Origin: Minisyncoccota bacterium
Lineage (GTDB): Bacteria; Patescibacteriota; Minisyncoccia; Phycocordibacterales; UBA918
Assembly: GCA_021734905.1 (NCBI GenBank)
Contig: JAIPIB010000002.1
Coordinates: 1-38,166, forward strand
DNA length: 38,166 bases
Reading direction: 5' to 3'
This document shows positions 1-7,807 of this stretch, in pieces; position 1 is the first letter of the stretch; each line of letters opens with the position of its first letter. A program made the position numbers and the translations under genes. The notes under the pieces are model-generated. The model saw nothing but the letters and a program-made list of their open reading frames with translations. It did no database searches and had not been told where the DNA came from.

Positions 1-2
1 AA

Positions 3-146
3 GGAACACTGAAAGAAGCAGAAGCACTCATGCCAACCGTCTACAAAGCAATTGATAAAGCAGAGAAACGAGGAGTCATCAAAAAGAACACAGCTGCACG
101 AAAGAAATCACGTCTAACTATCCAACTGAAGAACGCGGCGAAGTAA
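3..146 (+). CDS. rpsT: 30S ribosomal protein S20, C-terminal part (5' truncated by window)
   Basis: Manual translation GTLKEAEALMPTVYKAIDKAEKRGVIKKNTAARKKSRLTIQLKNAAK*, typical bS20 C-terminus (AIDKAxxxGVIxxNxAARxKSRL). Confidence 0.9.
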   Translation, partial: GTLKEAEALMPTVYKAIDKAEKRGVIKKNTAARKKSRLTIQLKNAAK

Positions 147-179
147 ATAACAAACCCCGCAATGCGGGGTTTGTTATTT
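145..179 (+). terminator. Rho-independent terminator after rpsT
   Basis: Perfect 16-bp inverted repeat aaataacaaaccccgc-aat-gcggggtttgttattt overlapping the stop codon; GC core flanked by A/T tracts. Confidence 0.9.
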
Positions 180-225
180 ACAATTTAATTGTTACTTAAT
201 TATCACAACTGCAGTTATAAAAAAT

Positions 226-1080
226 ATGAAAATAGGATTTATCGGGCAAGGGTGGATAGGAAAAAATTATGCTGACGATTTCGAGAGCCGTGGTTATGAC
301 GTCGTGCGATACGCACTCGAAGAACCGTACTGCAAAAATATTAATTTAATTAGTGAATGTGATATTGTTTTCATAGCCGTACCAACACCCACCACTGAGA
401 ATGGATTTGATGATAGTATCGTAGAAGAAGCTCTAAAACTTGTAGCCCCAAGTAAAATTGCAGTAATTAAATCGACCATCACTCCTGGTACTACTGAAAA
501 ATTGCAACAAAAATTTCCTGATATTTTTGTACTCCATAGTCCTGAATTTCTTGTTGAAGTGACCGCGGCATATGATGCAGCACATCCAAATCGTAACATT
601 GTTGGAGTACCGACTGACAATTCAGTATTTAGACGCCATGCTGAAACTGTCCTTTCTGTGCTTCCAAAGGCAGAGTACGAGTCAATAATGCGTGCACGTG
701 ATGCTGAATTTGTGAAGTATGCGGGGAATTGTTTTTTGTTTACTAAAGTGATGTATATGAACATGCTCTATGACTTAGTTACAGCAATGAAAGGAGACTG
801 GAGCCAAATTAAGGATGCCCTTGTTCACGACCCACGAGTTGGTGAAAGTCATATGGAGCCAGTACATAAAGGTGGTAGAGGGGCTGGTGGACATTGTTTT
901 ATTAAAGATTTTGAAGCGTTTAGAAGGATGTATGATGTTTTTGTTAAAAACCCGGTAGGGGCTCAAATTCTTAGCTCTAAGGCACATATGAACATCCAAT
1001 TGCTTATGGAAAGTGATAAAGACATAGAACTACTCGAGGGTGTTTATGGTGACCTTGATAAATATCAAAAGCACAATTAG
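226..1080 (+). CDS. UDP-glucose/GDP-mannose 6-dehydrogenase-like protein
   Basis: N-terminal Rossmann motif (IGFIGQGWIGKNYA), IAVPTPT, STITPGTTE, HSPEFL and a GxGGHCFIKD-type catalytic-cysteine motif (GAGGHCFIKDFEAF). Confidence 0.8.
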   Translation: MKIGFIGQGWIGKNYADDFESRGYDVVRYALEEPYCKNINLISECDIVFIAVPTPTTENGFDDSIVEEALKLVAPSKIAVIKSTITPGTTEKLQQKFPDIFVLHSPEFLVEVTAAYDAAHPNRNIVGVPTDNSVFRRHAETVLSVLPKAEYESIMRARDAEFVKYAGNCFLFTKVMYMNMLYDLVTAMKGDWSQIKDALVHDPRVGESHMEPVHKGGRGAGGHCFIKDFEAFRRMYDVFVKNPVGAQILSSKAHMNIQLLMESDKDIELLEGVYGDLDKYQKHN

Positions 1081-1100
1081 GCATCTGATACACTGTACGT

Positions 1101-2081
1101 ATGAGTAGAATTCGTGTGGCAATACTTCGAGGCGGACTTAGTGATGAATACAAAGTTTCTCTATGGACCGGAGCAACGGTTCTTGAAAATATTGATAAAT
1201 CACTTTTTGAACCAATAGATATTGTTATTACAAAAAATGGTGAGTGGCTTTGTGATGGAAGACTCCGTCTTCCGGAGCATGTTCTACATTCTGTGGACGT
1301 AGTTTTTAATGCACTTCACGGAAGGTTTGGTGAAGATGGGACTGTGCAGCGTCTTCTAGAGCGTTTTGCCGTACCATACACAGGAAGCAAGGCGTTTGCC
1401 TCAAGTGTTGCAATGAATAAGGTGACTACAAAAAATTTTCTTAAGGATACTGATGTAAAAGTTGCCAAACACATTCATGTTACAAAGGATTCAGTTGCCG
1501 ACATTGCAAGAGTCTCAGAGAGAATAGTTGATCTTTTTGGTCCTCAATATGTTATTAAACCCGTTTCGTCAGGGTCATCTGTTGGAACAATGATGGTGAA
1601 GAACCCACTGCTTCTTCCCCAAGCGCTTAAAGATGCCCTTGAGCACTTTGATGAGGTTATGGTTGAGGCAAGAATACCAGGCAGAGAAGCCACTTGTGGA
1701 GTTATTGATAGATACCGTGGAGAGGAACTGTATGCACTTCCACCAATTGAAATAGTTATCCCAGAACGTTCCGAGTTTTTTAACGAGGAAGTTAAGTATG
1801 ACGGAACGACGCAGGAAATTTGTCCAGGTCGGTTTGATCGAAGTACAAAAAATGAGATCGAGCGAGTATCAAAACTTGTGCATACAACACTCAATCTTTC
1901 ACAATATTCAAGATCTGATTTTATAATTTCAGATGACGGAATTTATTTTCTTGAGGTCAATACGTTACCAGGTTTAACTAAAGAATCACTCTTTCCAAGA
2001 GCGATCCAAACGGTTGGTGGTACGTATTCTGAGTTTATTACTCATCTTCTCACTGACGCATTAAATGTGAAGAACCATTAA
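1101..2081 (+). CDS. ddl: D-alanine--D-alanine ligase
   Basis: RVAILRGGLSDEYKVS, NALHGRFGEDGTVQ, PYTGS, VKPVSSGSSVG, LEVNTLPGLT motifs of the Ddl family. Confidence 0.93.
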   Translation: MSRIRVAILRGGLSDEYKVSLWTGATVLENIDKSLFEPIDIVITKNGEWLCDGRLRLPEHVLHSVDVVFNALHGRFGEDGTVQRLLERFAVPYTGSKAFASSVAMNKVTTKNFLKDTDVKVAKHIHVTKDSVADIARVSERIVDLFGPQYVIKPVSSGSSVGTMMVKNPLLLPQALKDALEHFDEVMVEARIPGREATCGVIDRYRGEELYALPPIEIVIPERSEFFNEEVKYDGTTQEICPGRFDRSTKNEIERVSKLVHTTLNLSQYSRSDFIISDDGIYFLEVNTLPGLTKESLFPRAIQTVGGTYSEFITHLLTDALNVKNH

Positions 2082-2089
2082 AATTTTTT

Positions 2090-2389
2090 ATGACAAAACA
2101 AATCAAAAAATTATCAACAAAGGAGATTGAAAAGTCTATGAGAAAGGTTTCTGATTGGACTGCAAATGCTAAGCAAACGGAACTTCAACAGACATTCTAT
2201 TTCCCGTCTTTTCTTGCAGGACTTGCCTTTGTGGCAAAAATCGCTGTGCATGCAGAAGTTAGTCAGCATCACCCTGTTATTGAGCTTTCGTATGAAAAAG
2301 TAAAGGTGAAGCTAGCTACTCATGATTGTAAAGGCCTCACAATAAATGACTTTAAATTAGCAGAGCGCATAGATGGAATACTACAGTAG
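2090..2389 (+). CDS. 4a-hydroxytetrahydrobiopterin (pterin-4a-carbinolamine) dehydratase
   Basis: HAEVSQHHPVIELSYEKVKVKLATHDCKGLT matches the PCD/DCoH HHP...Y..V...L.THD signature. Confidence 0.88.
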   Translation: MTKQIKKLSTKEIEKSMRKVSDWTANAKQTELQQTFYFPSFLAGLAFVAKIAVHAEVSQHHPVIELSYEKVKVKLATHDCKGLTINDFKLAERIDGILQ

Positions 2390-2493
2390 TCTGTACACTG
2401 CTGTTACTTGTTAAAGTGCCAAATGCTGACATAATATATAGTGTACTAATTGATAATTCTAATTTATCTCATAAGCTCTAATTTTCTTATAAT

Positions 2494-3024
2494 ATGACCA
2501 TCGAACATATTCTTATATTCGCACACATCATAGGTACAATAATAGGTGTTGGTTCAGCTACAATGCTTGAGTCGCATCTTGGTAAAGCACTTAAAGACAA
2601 GCTTGTTTCAGAAGATGAAAGAGCTATTCTTGGTGTTGACTATAGAGCAATGCGTGTCGGTCTTGTAATTATCATCCTCTCAGGGTTTGGTTTTCTTCTT
2701 TTAGACAAGTTTGAAGGAAAGACAATGTATTTGTATAGCCCGTACTTATGGGCAAAGTTGACTTTCGTTATGGTGATCCTTGCTAACACGTTACTCTTGC
2801 AGGCAAAGAGTATAAATTTGTACTGGGGTTCAACATTTTCTTTTGTCTCATGGTGGTCAGCGGCACTTGTCGGCATGTTTGTAACACATCGGCTTAGATT
2901 TGATTTTTTCGGAGACGGTCAATTTATAACAGTTTTTGCCTCTCTCATGTCACTTTATGTAGTTGCTGTGATCGTTGGTGCCATCGCGCTTAACTTCTTT
3001 AGAAATAAATCTTTATCATCGTAA
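2494..3024 (+). CDS. Multi-pass membrane protein, uncharacterised
   Basis: 176 aa ORF with four or more hydrophobic helices; clean start and stop; tight packing with the next two ORFs. Confidence 0.7.
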   Translation: MTIEHILIFAHIIGTIIGVGSATMLESHLGKALKDKLVSEDERAILGVDYRAMRVGLVIIILSGFGFLLLDKFEGKTMYLYSPYLWAKLTFVMVILANTLLLQAKSINLYWGSTFSFVSWWSAALVGMFVTHRLRFDFFGDGQFITVFASLMSLYVVAVIVGAIALNFFRNKSLSS

Positions 3025-3026
3025 TA

Positions 3027-3481
3027 TGTCAGTATTTTTTGCATCGCTACTTGTAGCACACGTACTATTTGGAATAGTTGGCGTGATTCTCATCTTCATG
3101 GTGACGTTCATGCTATTGAAGAAAGAGTTACAGAAAAAGGAACTCACATGCACGTCTTTTGGGGCATTTCTTGCCTATATAATCTCATGGTTTTCAGGTG
3201 GGTGGTATTACTGGAAGTACTACGGGACAACGGTAAAGCCAGCAATTATGGCCGGTGAATTTAGATGGGCACATTCAATCATTATGGAAGTTAAGGAGCA
3301 TATATTTCTTTTTCTTCCGTTTGCATCTCTGGCACTCGCACTTGTTATTTACCTCAAATTTGACGCTTTATTGACTGACCAGGTATTTAGGAGGAAGGTT
3401 ATACAATTATCGATTGCAGTAACAGTACTCGCTATCATAATTACATTATCAGGCGTTCTAATAACAGGCGGTGCTCGCTAA
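3027..3481 (+). CDS. Multi-pass membrane protein, uncharacterised
   Basis: Start placed at ATG 3027 (MSVFFASLLVAHVLFGIVGV), directly after the previous stop; the tracked ORF start at 2975 overlaps the upstream gene. Confidence 0.68.
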
Positions 3482-3486
3482 TCTAT

Positions 3487-3837
3487 ATGAATAAACATCA
3501 GCTAGTAAAGGGAATTCTTCTTGGTGCAACAATGGCAGTCATCTTTGCAGTTATTATCACTATTGCAGGTGAGCTATATAAAGTTGTTGGCATTGATGGT
3601 AAGAGCCTGAATCCAATCAAGGATTTATTGAAAGAGTGGCACGGTCATCATTGGGTTGGCAAGGGAATATGGGCAGCCATTGTGTTTGGTGTGACAATCT
3701 TAACTTCGTACACTCTTTCTAAAAAAGATTTTTCAGAAGTTAGCTTAAATAAGTACGTATCACTTCTTACCTACTCTGTATCACTAGGAACTATATTACT
3801 TTTTGTATTTTTTGGTTACGAGTACATGATTCATTGA
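3487..3837 (+). CDS. Membrane protein, uncharacterised, with HGHHW motif
   Basis: 116 aa, three predicted TM segments, loop motif DLLKEWHGHHWVGKG; last gene before a strong terminator. Confidence 0.65.
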   Translation: MNKHQLVKGILLGATMAVIFAVIITIAGELYKVVGIDGKSLNPIKDLLKEWHGHHWVGKGIWAAIVFGVTILTSYTLSKKDFSEVSLNKYVSLLTYSVSLGTILLFVFFGYEYMIH

Positions 3838-3857
3838 TGGCGAAATCAAGACAATTA

Positions 3858-3896
3858 TGTACAAAGAAAACCGCCTTTGGCGGTTTTCTTTGTACA
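3858..3896. terminator. Bidirectional rho-independent terminator between convergent genes
   Basis: Perfect 18-bp inverted repeat tgtacaaagaaaaccgcc-ttt-ggcggttttctttgtaca between a + gene (ends 3837) and a - gene (ends 3918); T-rich arm on both strands. Confidence 0.9.
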
Positions 3897-3917
3897 AATT
3901 TTATCCAAAAAACAATG

Positions 3918-4619
3918 TTAAGTAAAATACTTCTTCAAGAGGGAGTGTGTATGCAAGTGATCATCAACAGGATGAGTCTCAATTACGCCAATTACTGTCT
4001 CATCATTACCGCCTGGAAATAGTGCATCACCAAAGTATATACAGTTATCTTTTTCCCAGCCCATTTCTTCTATGAGACGATTAACGTTGTACCCCTTATG
4101 CCTGCCTTTTTGAAAGTAGTCAAAGCAGGTGGTGCCACCAATACGTACTTCAATTTCATCTGATTCAAAAGGAATGTCACGCAACAGAGATTGTCTGACA
4201 GATTTATCTGGATCGCAGGTACGTTTTCTGCAGAGATCTTCATTGTGACCAATGAGGCTGTAACCGATTTGTGCACCTCGGTGTTCGACAAGATCTTCAT
4301 GGTCTCTAATTTCAGCAACATATTTTGAACGGATTTTATTTACATGATCAAGTATTGTTTTCGTGTGGTCTTCATTTAGAAGTTCCGTCCATAGTTGTTG
4401 GTTTTGAGGATCCACAGCCTGATTTCCGTTTTGGCCAAGTCTAAATGCGGGCAGATTTCTAATTTGAATATCAATTTGGCTTACTTGAGCTCCTGATACG
4501 ATGATGATGTCGTGCGGGAGCGATGTGTAAAAAGCAAGAATCTCGTCTTCCATAGGCGTCCTTGATGCAGAGATTGTGTCATCCATATCAAAGAAAAGAT
4601 GCTTTTTGTGTGTATACAT
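3918..4619 (-). CDS. HAD-superfamily phosphomannomutase-like hydrolase (eukaryotic PMM2-like motifs)
   Basis: FFDMDDTISASRTPM (DxDxT), IIVSGAQ, LGQNGNQ, YFGDALFPGGNDETVIG (cf. PMM2 FFGDKTxxGGNDxEI). Confidence 0.72.
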   Translation of the reverse strand: MYTHKKHLFFDMDDTISASRTPMEDEILAFYTSLPHDIIIVSGAQVSQIDIQIRNLPAFRLGQNGNQAVDPQNQQLWTELLNEDHTKTILDHVNKIRSKYVAEIRDHEDLVEHRGAQIGYSLIGHNEDLCRKRTCDPDKSVRQSLLRDIPFESDEIEVRIGGTTCFDYFQKGRHKGYNVNRLIEEMGWEKDNCIYFGDALFPGGNDETVIGVIETHPVDDHLHTHSLLKKYFT

Positions 4620-4632
4620 GTTTAAAATTATA
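4620..4632 (-). promoter_or_regulatory. -10 element, TATAAT-N7-ATG, for the minus-strand HAD gene
   Basis: Minus strand reads TATAATTTTAAACATG. Confidence 0.5.
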
Positions 4633-4645
4633 TCAAATATTTTGG

Positions 4646-4651
4646 TATAAT
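4646..4651 (+). promoter_or_regulatory. -10 element (TATAAT) for the small downstream + ORF
   Basis: ttggTATAATgaatta; divergent from the minus-strand -10 about 14 bp away. Confidence 0.5.
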
Positions 4652-4679
4652 GAATTATTATTCTATAAAAACTGATTTT

Positions 4680-4859
4680 ATGAGCATAGAAAGCTTAGAC
4701 TTTACACCAAATAAAAAAAATGAAGGAGGGCCATCAGTGGAAGACATCTTGCAAGTGAACCTTGAAACGCCTTTTGATGATTTACCAAAAGAGAAGCAAG
4801 AGCAAATAAGGAATTGGACTTTGGGAAGGAAAATTAACGGGGAACAAACATATCATTAA
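4680..4859 (+). CDS. Small hypothetical protein (start at 4680 preferred over 4650)
   Basis: MSIESLDFTPNKKNEGGPSVEDILQVNLETPFDDLPKEKQEQIRNWTLG...; the 4650 ATG overlaps the -10 hexamer. Confidence 0.5.
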   Translation: MSIESLDFTPNKKNEGGPSVEDILQVNLETPFDDLPKEKQEQIRNWTLGRKINGEQTYH

Positions 4860-4913
4860 TTATAAGGCCTATTTGCTACTTTTGTATCCTTGAAATCCCA
4901 TCGTGTAGATTAA

Positions 4914-4940
4914 CAAAATCCGTCTAAAGACGGATTTTGA
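4914..4940. terminator. Rho-independent terminator
   Basis: caaaatccgtc-taaa-gacggattttg stem-loop with T-rich 3' arm. Confidence 0.8.
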
Positions 4941-4982
4941 ATTGCCAAATTACACTTAGACGTTAGTGACTCAATTTCAGTG

Positions 4983-5056
4983 TGGACTCGACAGGAATTG
5001 AACCTGCGACCTCCTGAGTGCAAAACAGGCGCTCTAGCCAACTGAGCTACGAGCCC
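4983..5056 (-). tRNA. tRNA-Ala (anticodon UGC)
   Basis: Minus strand GGGCTCGTAGCTCAGTTGGCTAGAGCGCCTGTTTTGCACTCAGGAGGTCGCAGGTTCAATTCCTGTCGAGTCCA folds as a cloverleaf; loop TTTGCAC gives TGC; acceptor contains the G3-U70 Ala identity pair; 3' CCA not encoded. Confidence 0.96.
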
Positions 5057-5185
5057 ACACTAAAATCAAATGGAACAATGCCTAATGAGTGCATCTTCAC
5101 AGGAATTGCTCAAGGTCTTCTAAAAATATCCTGCATCATTAGAACCCGCATATAATACGCATTTTCCTTGATTCGGTCAACACTG

Positions 5186-5197
5186 TATAATTACTTA
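5186..5197 (+). promoter_or_regulatory. -10 element, TATAAT-N6-ATG (putative leaderless start of tag)
   Basis: TATAAT-tactta-ATG. Confidence 0.6.
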
Positions 5198-5767
5198 ATG
5201 AGTAAAACTCGTTGTGCTTGGGTTAATCTTAAGAACCCTGACTACATAGATTATCATGATCATGAATGGGGGATTCCTATCCTTGATGATAAAACGTTAT
5301 TTGAGTTTATGGTACTTGAAAGTTCTCAAGCAGGACTATCTTGGGAAATTATTCTAACAAAACGCAATGGTTACAAAAAAGCTTTTGCAAATTTTAATCC
5401 AAAAGAAGTTGCAACTTTTACAAACGAACATGTCGAAGTTTTGATGCAAAATATTGATATTGTCAGAAATAGGCTCAAAATTAAAGCCACAATAAATAAT
5501 GCTCAACAATTTCTAAAAATTTGCCACGAGTATGGCAATTTTTCAAAGTATTTGTGGAAGTTCGTGGGTGGAAAACAGCTTGTAAATGACTGGCAAACAA
5601 TAAGGGATGTGCCAACACATACTGATACTTCTATAGAGCTAGCAAAAGACCTTAAAATCAAGGGATTTAAATTTCTTGGACCAACAACTTGTTACGCATA
5701 CATGCAGGCTGTGGGTATGGTGTATGACCACACAAGTAACTGTTTTAAGTACAAAAAACATAAATAG
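5198..5767 (+). CDS. tag: DNA-3-methyladenine glycosylase I
   Basis: RCAWVN, YHDHEWGIPI, FEFMVLESSQAGLSW, GFKFLGPTTCYAYMQAVGMVYDH motifs of TagI; start at ATG 5198 (MSKTRCAW). Confidence 0.92.
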   Translation: MSKTRCAWVNLKNPDYIDYHDHEWGIPILDDKTLFEFMVLESSQAGLSWEIILTKRNGYKKAFANFNPKEVATFTNEHVEVLMQNIDIVRNRLKIKATINNAQQFLKICHEYGNFSKYLWKFVGGKQLVNDWQTIRDVPTHTDTSIELAKDLKIKGFKFLGPTTCYAYMQAVGMVYDHTSNCFKYKKHK

Positions 5768-5854
5768 TAGAGATAGACATTGCTTTTGTTCTCATTTGAA
5801 TGTGTGGAAATCCCTTTATTTTATCTCAGTATTCTGCTATGATTCCAGCGATTT

Positions 5855-6628
5855 ATGAATATTGCACACGCTGCAGTTGAGGGTGGTATTGCGGTACATC
5901 TTTCCGCACCGATTTTGGGGTATTTTTTTGGTATTCCGCTCACAAGCACAATGATTATGGTGTGGGTTACTATGCTTGCACTTGCAGTCCTAGCATTTAC
6001 AATGAAATCCAGACTGCGTCTGATACCAAACAAAATTCAAATATCACTTGAGATGTTGGTTGGGAGTGGGTTTGACTATATGGCAGATGCACTGGAAAGC
6101 AGGGAACTTGCACGAAAATTCTTTCCTTTGGTGATGACCATATTTATCTTTATTCTGTCATTAAATTGGCTCGGTTTACTTCCTGGTGTAGATTCGATTG
6201 GCATTTGGAAAACAGTTCATGATGCTGAGACGTTTGTACCATTTCTTCATCCAGCTAACACAGACCTTAACGTAACGATCAGTTTAGCCATAATAGCCTT
6301 TGTTGCAATAGAAATTGCCGGGATAGCATTTCTTGGATTTGTAAAGTATGGAGGAAAATTTATTAATTTCTCATCCCCGCTCAACTTCCTTATTGGAATA
6401 ATTGAACTATTTAGCGAATTAGCGCGACTAGTTTCATTCTCATTTCGACTTTTCGGCAACATTTTTGCAGGAAAAACTCTATTACTCATTGCAATATTTT
6501 TTGTACCGTTTATAGTTCCGGTTCCAATTCTCGCCTTTGAATTATTCGTCGGTCTTATTCAGGCCTTTATATTTGCAGTATTGACTCTTTTCTTTATCAA
6601 ACTAGCAATTGCAGAGCCAGAGCACTAG
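5855..6628 (+). CDS. atpB: F1Fo ATP synthase subunit a
   Basis: First gene of the atp operon; ELFSELARLVSFSFRLFGNIFAGKTLL (conserved Arg helix), FVGLIQAFIFAVLTLFFI. Confidence 0.93.
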   Translation: MNIAHAAVEGGIAVHLSAPILGYFFGIPLTSTMIMVWVTMLALAVLAFTMKSRLRLIPNKIQISLEMLVGSGFDYMADALESRELARKFFPLVMTIFIFILSLNWLGLLPGVDSIGIWKTVHDAETFVPFLHPANTDLNVTISLAIIAFVAIEIAGIAFLGFVKYGGKFINFSSPLNFLIGIIELFSELARLVSFSFRLFGNIFAGKTLLLIAIFFVPFIVPVPILAFELFVGLIQAFIFAVLTLFFIKLAIAEPEH

Positions 6629-6630
6629 TT

Positions 6631-6951
<321 letters not shown>

Positions 6952-6960
6952 TAGATATAT

Positions 6961-7413
6961 ATGCAAGAAATAATTCACGCATTCGGAATAGACTGGAGAC
7001 TTATTGTCATCCAGATCTTTAACTTCGGTCTCCTTGCTGGAGTTTTGTGGTATTTCTTGTATACGCCTATTTTAAAAATTCTTGCCGAGAGAGAAGAAAA
7101 GATCAAGAAAGGAGTGCTCGACGCAGAGGCTGCTGCAGTAACATTAAATCTTGCCGATGAGGAAAAGAATAAAATTCTAACTGTCGCACACGGCGAAGCA
7201 ACATCAATTGTACAAAGGGCAAGTGAGCATGCTGAACAAAAGGGTGTAAGTATTGTTGCAGAGGCTCACACAAAGGCCGAGAAACTTGCAAGTGATGCAC
7301 GGGCAAAGGCAGAGGAAATCAAGGCACAGGCTCATAAGGAAAGCGAATCTGAAATTGCACAAGTTGCTATACTTGCCGCTGAAAAAATTCTTAATACTCA
7401 ATTGAGTAAGTAA
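6961..7413 (+). CDS. atpF: F1Fo ATP synthase subunit b
   Basis: N-terminal TM helix followed by a long Ala/Lys/Glu-rich helix; operon position. Confidence 0.9.
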   Translation: MQEIIHAFGIDWRLIVIQIFNFGLLAGVLWYFLYTPILKILAEREEKIKKGVLDAEAAAVTLNLADEEKNKILTVAHGEATSIVQRASEHAEQKGVSIVAEAHTKAEKLASDARAKAEEIKAQAHKESESEIAQVAILAAEKILNTQLSK

Positions 7414-7414
7414 T

Positions 7415-7801
7415 ATGTTAGTTCGTGATTATAGAGACGCTCTTTTTGAATTAATTGCGCGGGGTGATGATTATGAAACGACAGTAGATTCATTTAAAAA
7501 ACTCTTAAGACACAAAAAGCACACGAAGCTCTACCCTCACGTCATGAAAGGTCTACTTCAAAAATGCATTAAAAGCGAAAAATTGAATACGACACAGGTG
7601 ACGGTTGGTAGACAGTCTGATATAGAGACACTTAAACCTAACATCCTCCAAGAACTTAGTTTACTAAATTTAAACAGCGAGTTTAAAACAATCATTGACC
7701 CAGGTGTAATCGGTGGATACAAAGTTACCAGTTATGACAAGGTTGTCGACAGAACGTATAAAAAGAAATTGCTAGCGGTTTATCGGTCATTAACAACATA
7801 A
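7415..7801 (+). CDS. atpH: F1Fo ATP synthase subunit delta
   Basis: Operon position; C-terminal IIDPGVIGGYKVTSYDKVVDRTYKKKL (cf. IDPxLIGGxxIRxGDxVxDxS). Confidence 0.82.
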   Translation: MLVRDYRDALFELIARGDDYETTVDSFKKLLRHKKHTKLYPHVMKGLLQKCIKSEKLNTTQVTVGRQSDIETLKPNILQELSLLNLNSEFKTIIDPGVIGGYKVTSYDKVVDRTYKKKLLAVYRSLTT

Positions 7802-7807
7802 AGCATC

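Noticed and set aside
294-764. 156-aa minus-strand ORF
   Set aside because: Antisense to the UDP-sugar dehydrogenase-like gene, which has clear family motifs.
2488-2496. TATAAT immediately followed by ATG at 2494
   Set aside because: Spacing of 0 nt would place +1 inside the ORF, so it does not fit the N6 leaderless pattern; an upstream TATAGT at 2437-2442 is a more likely promoter.
3834-4022. 62-aa + strand ORF
   Set aside because: Reads straight through the perfect terminator hairpin and is antisense to the HAD gene.
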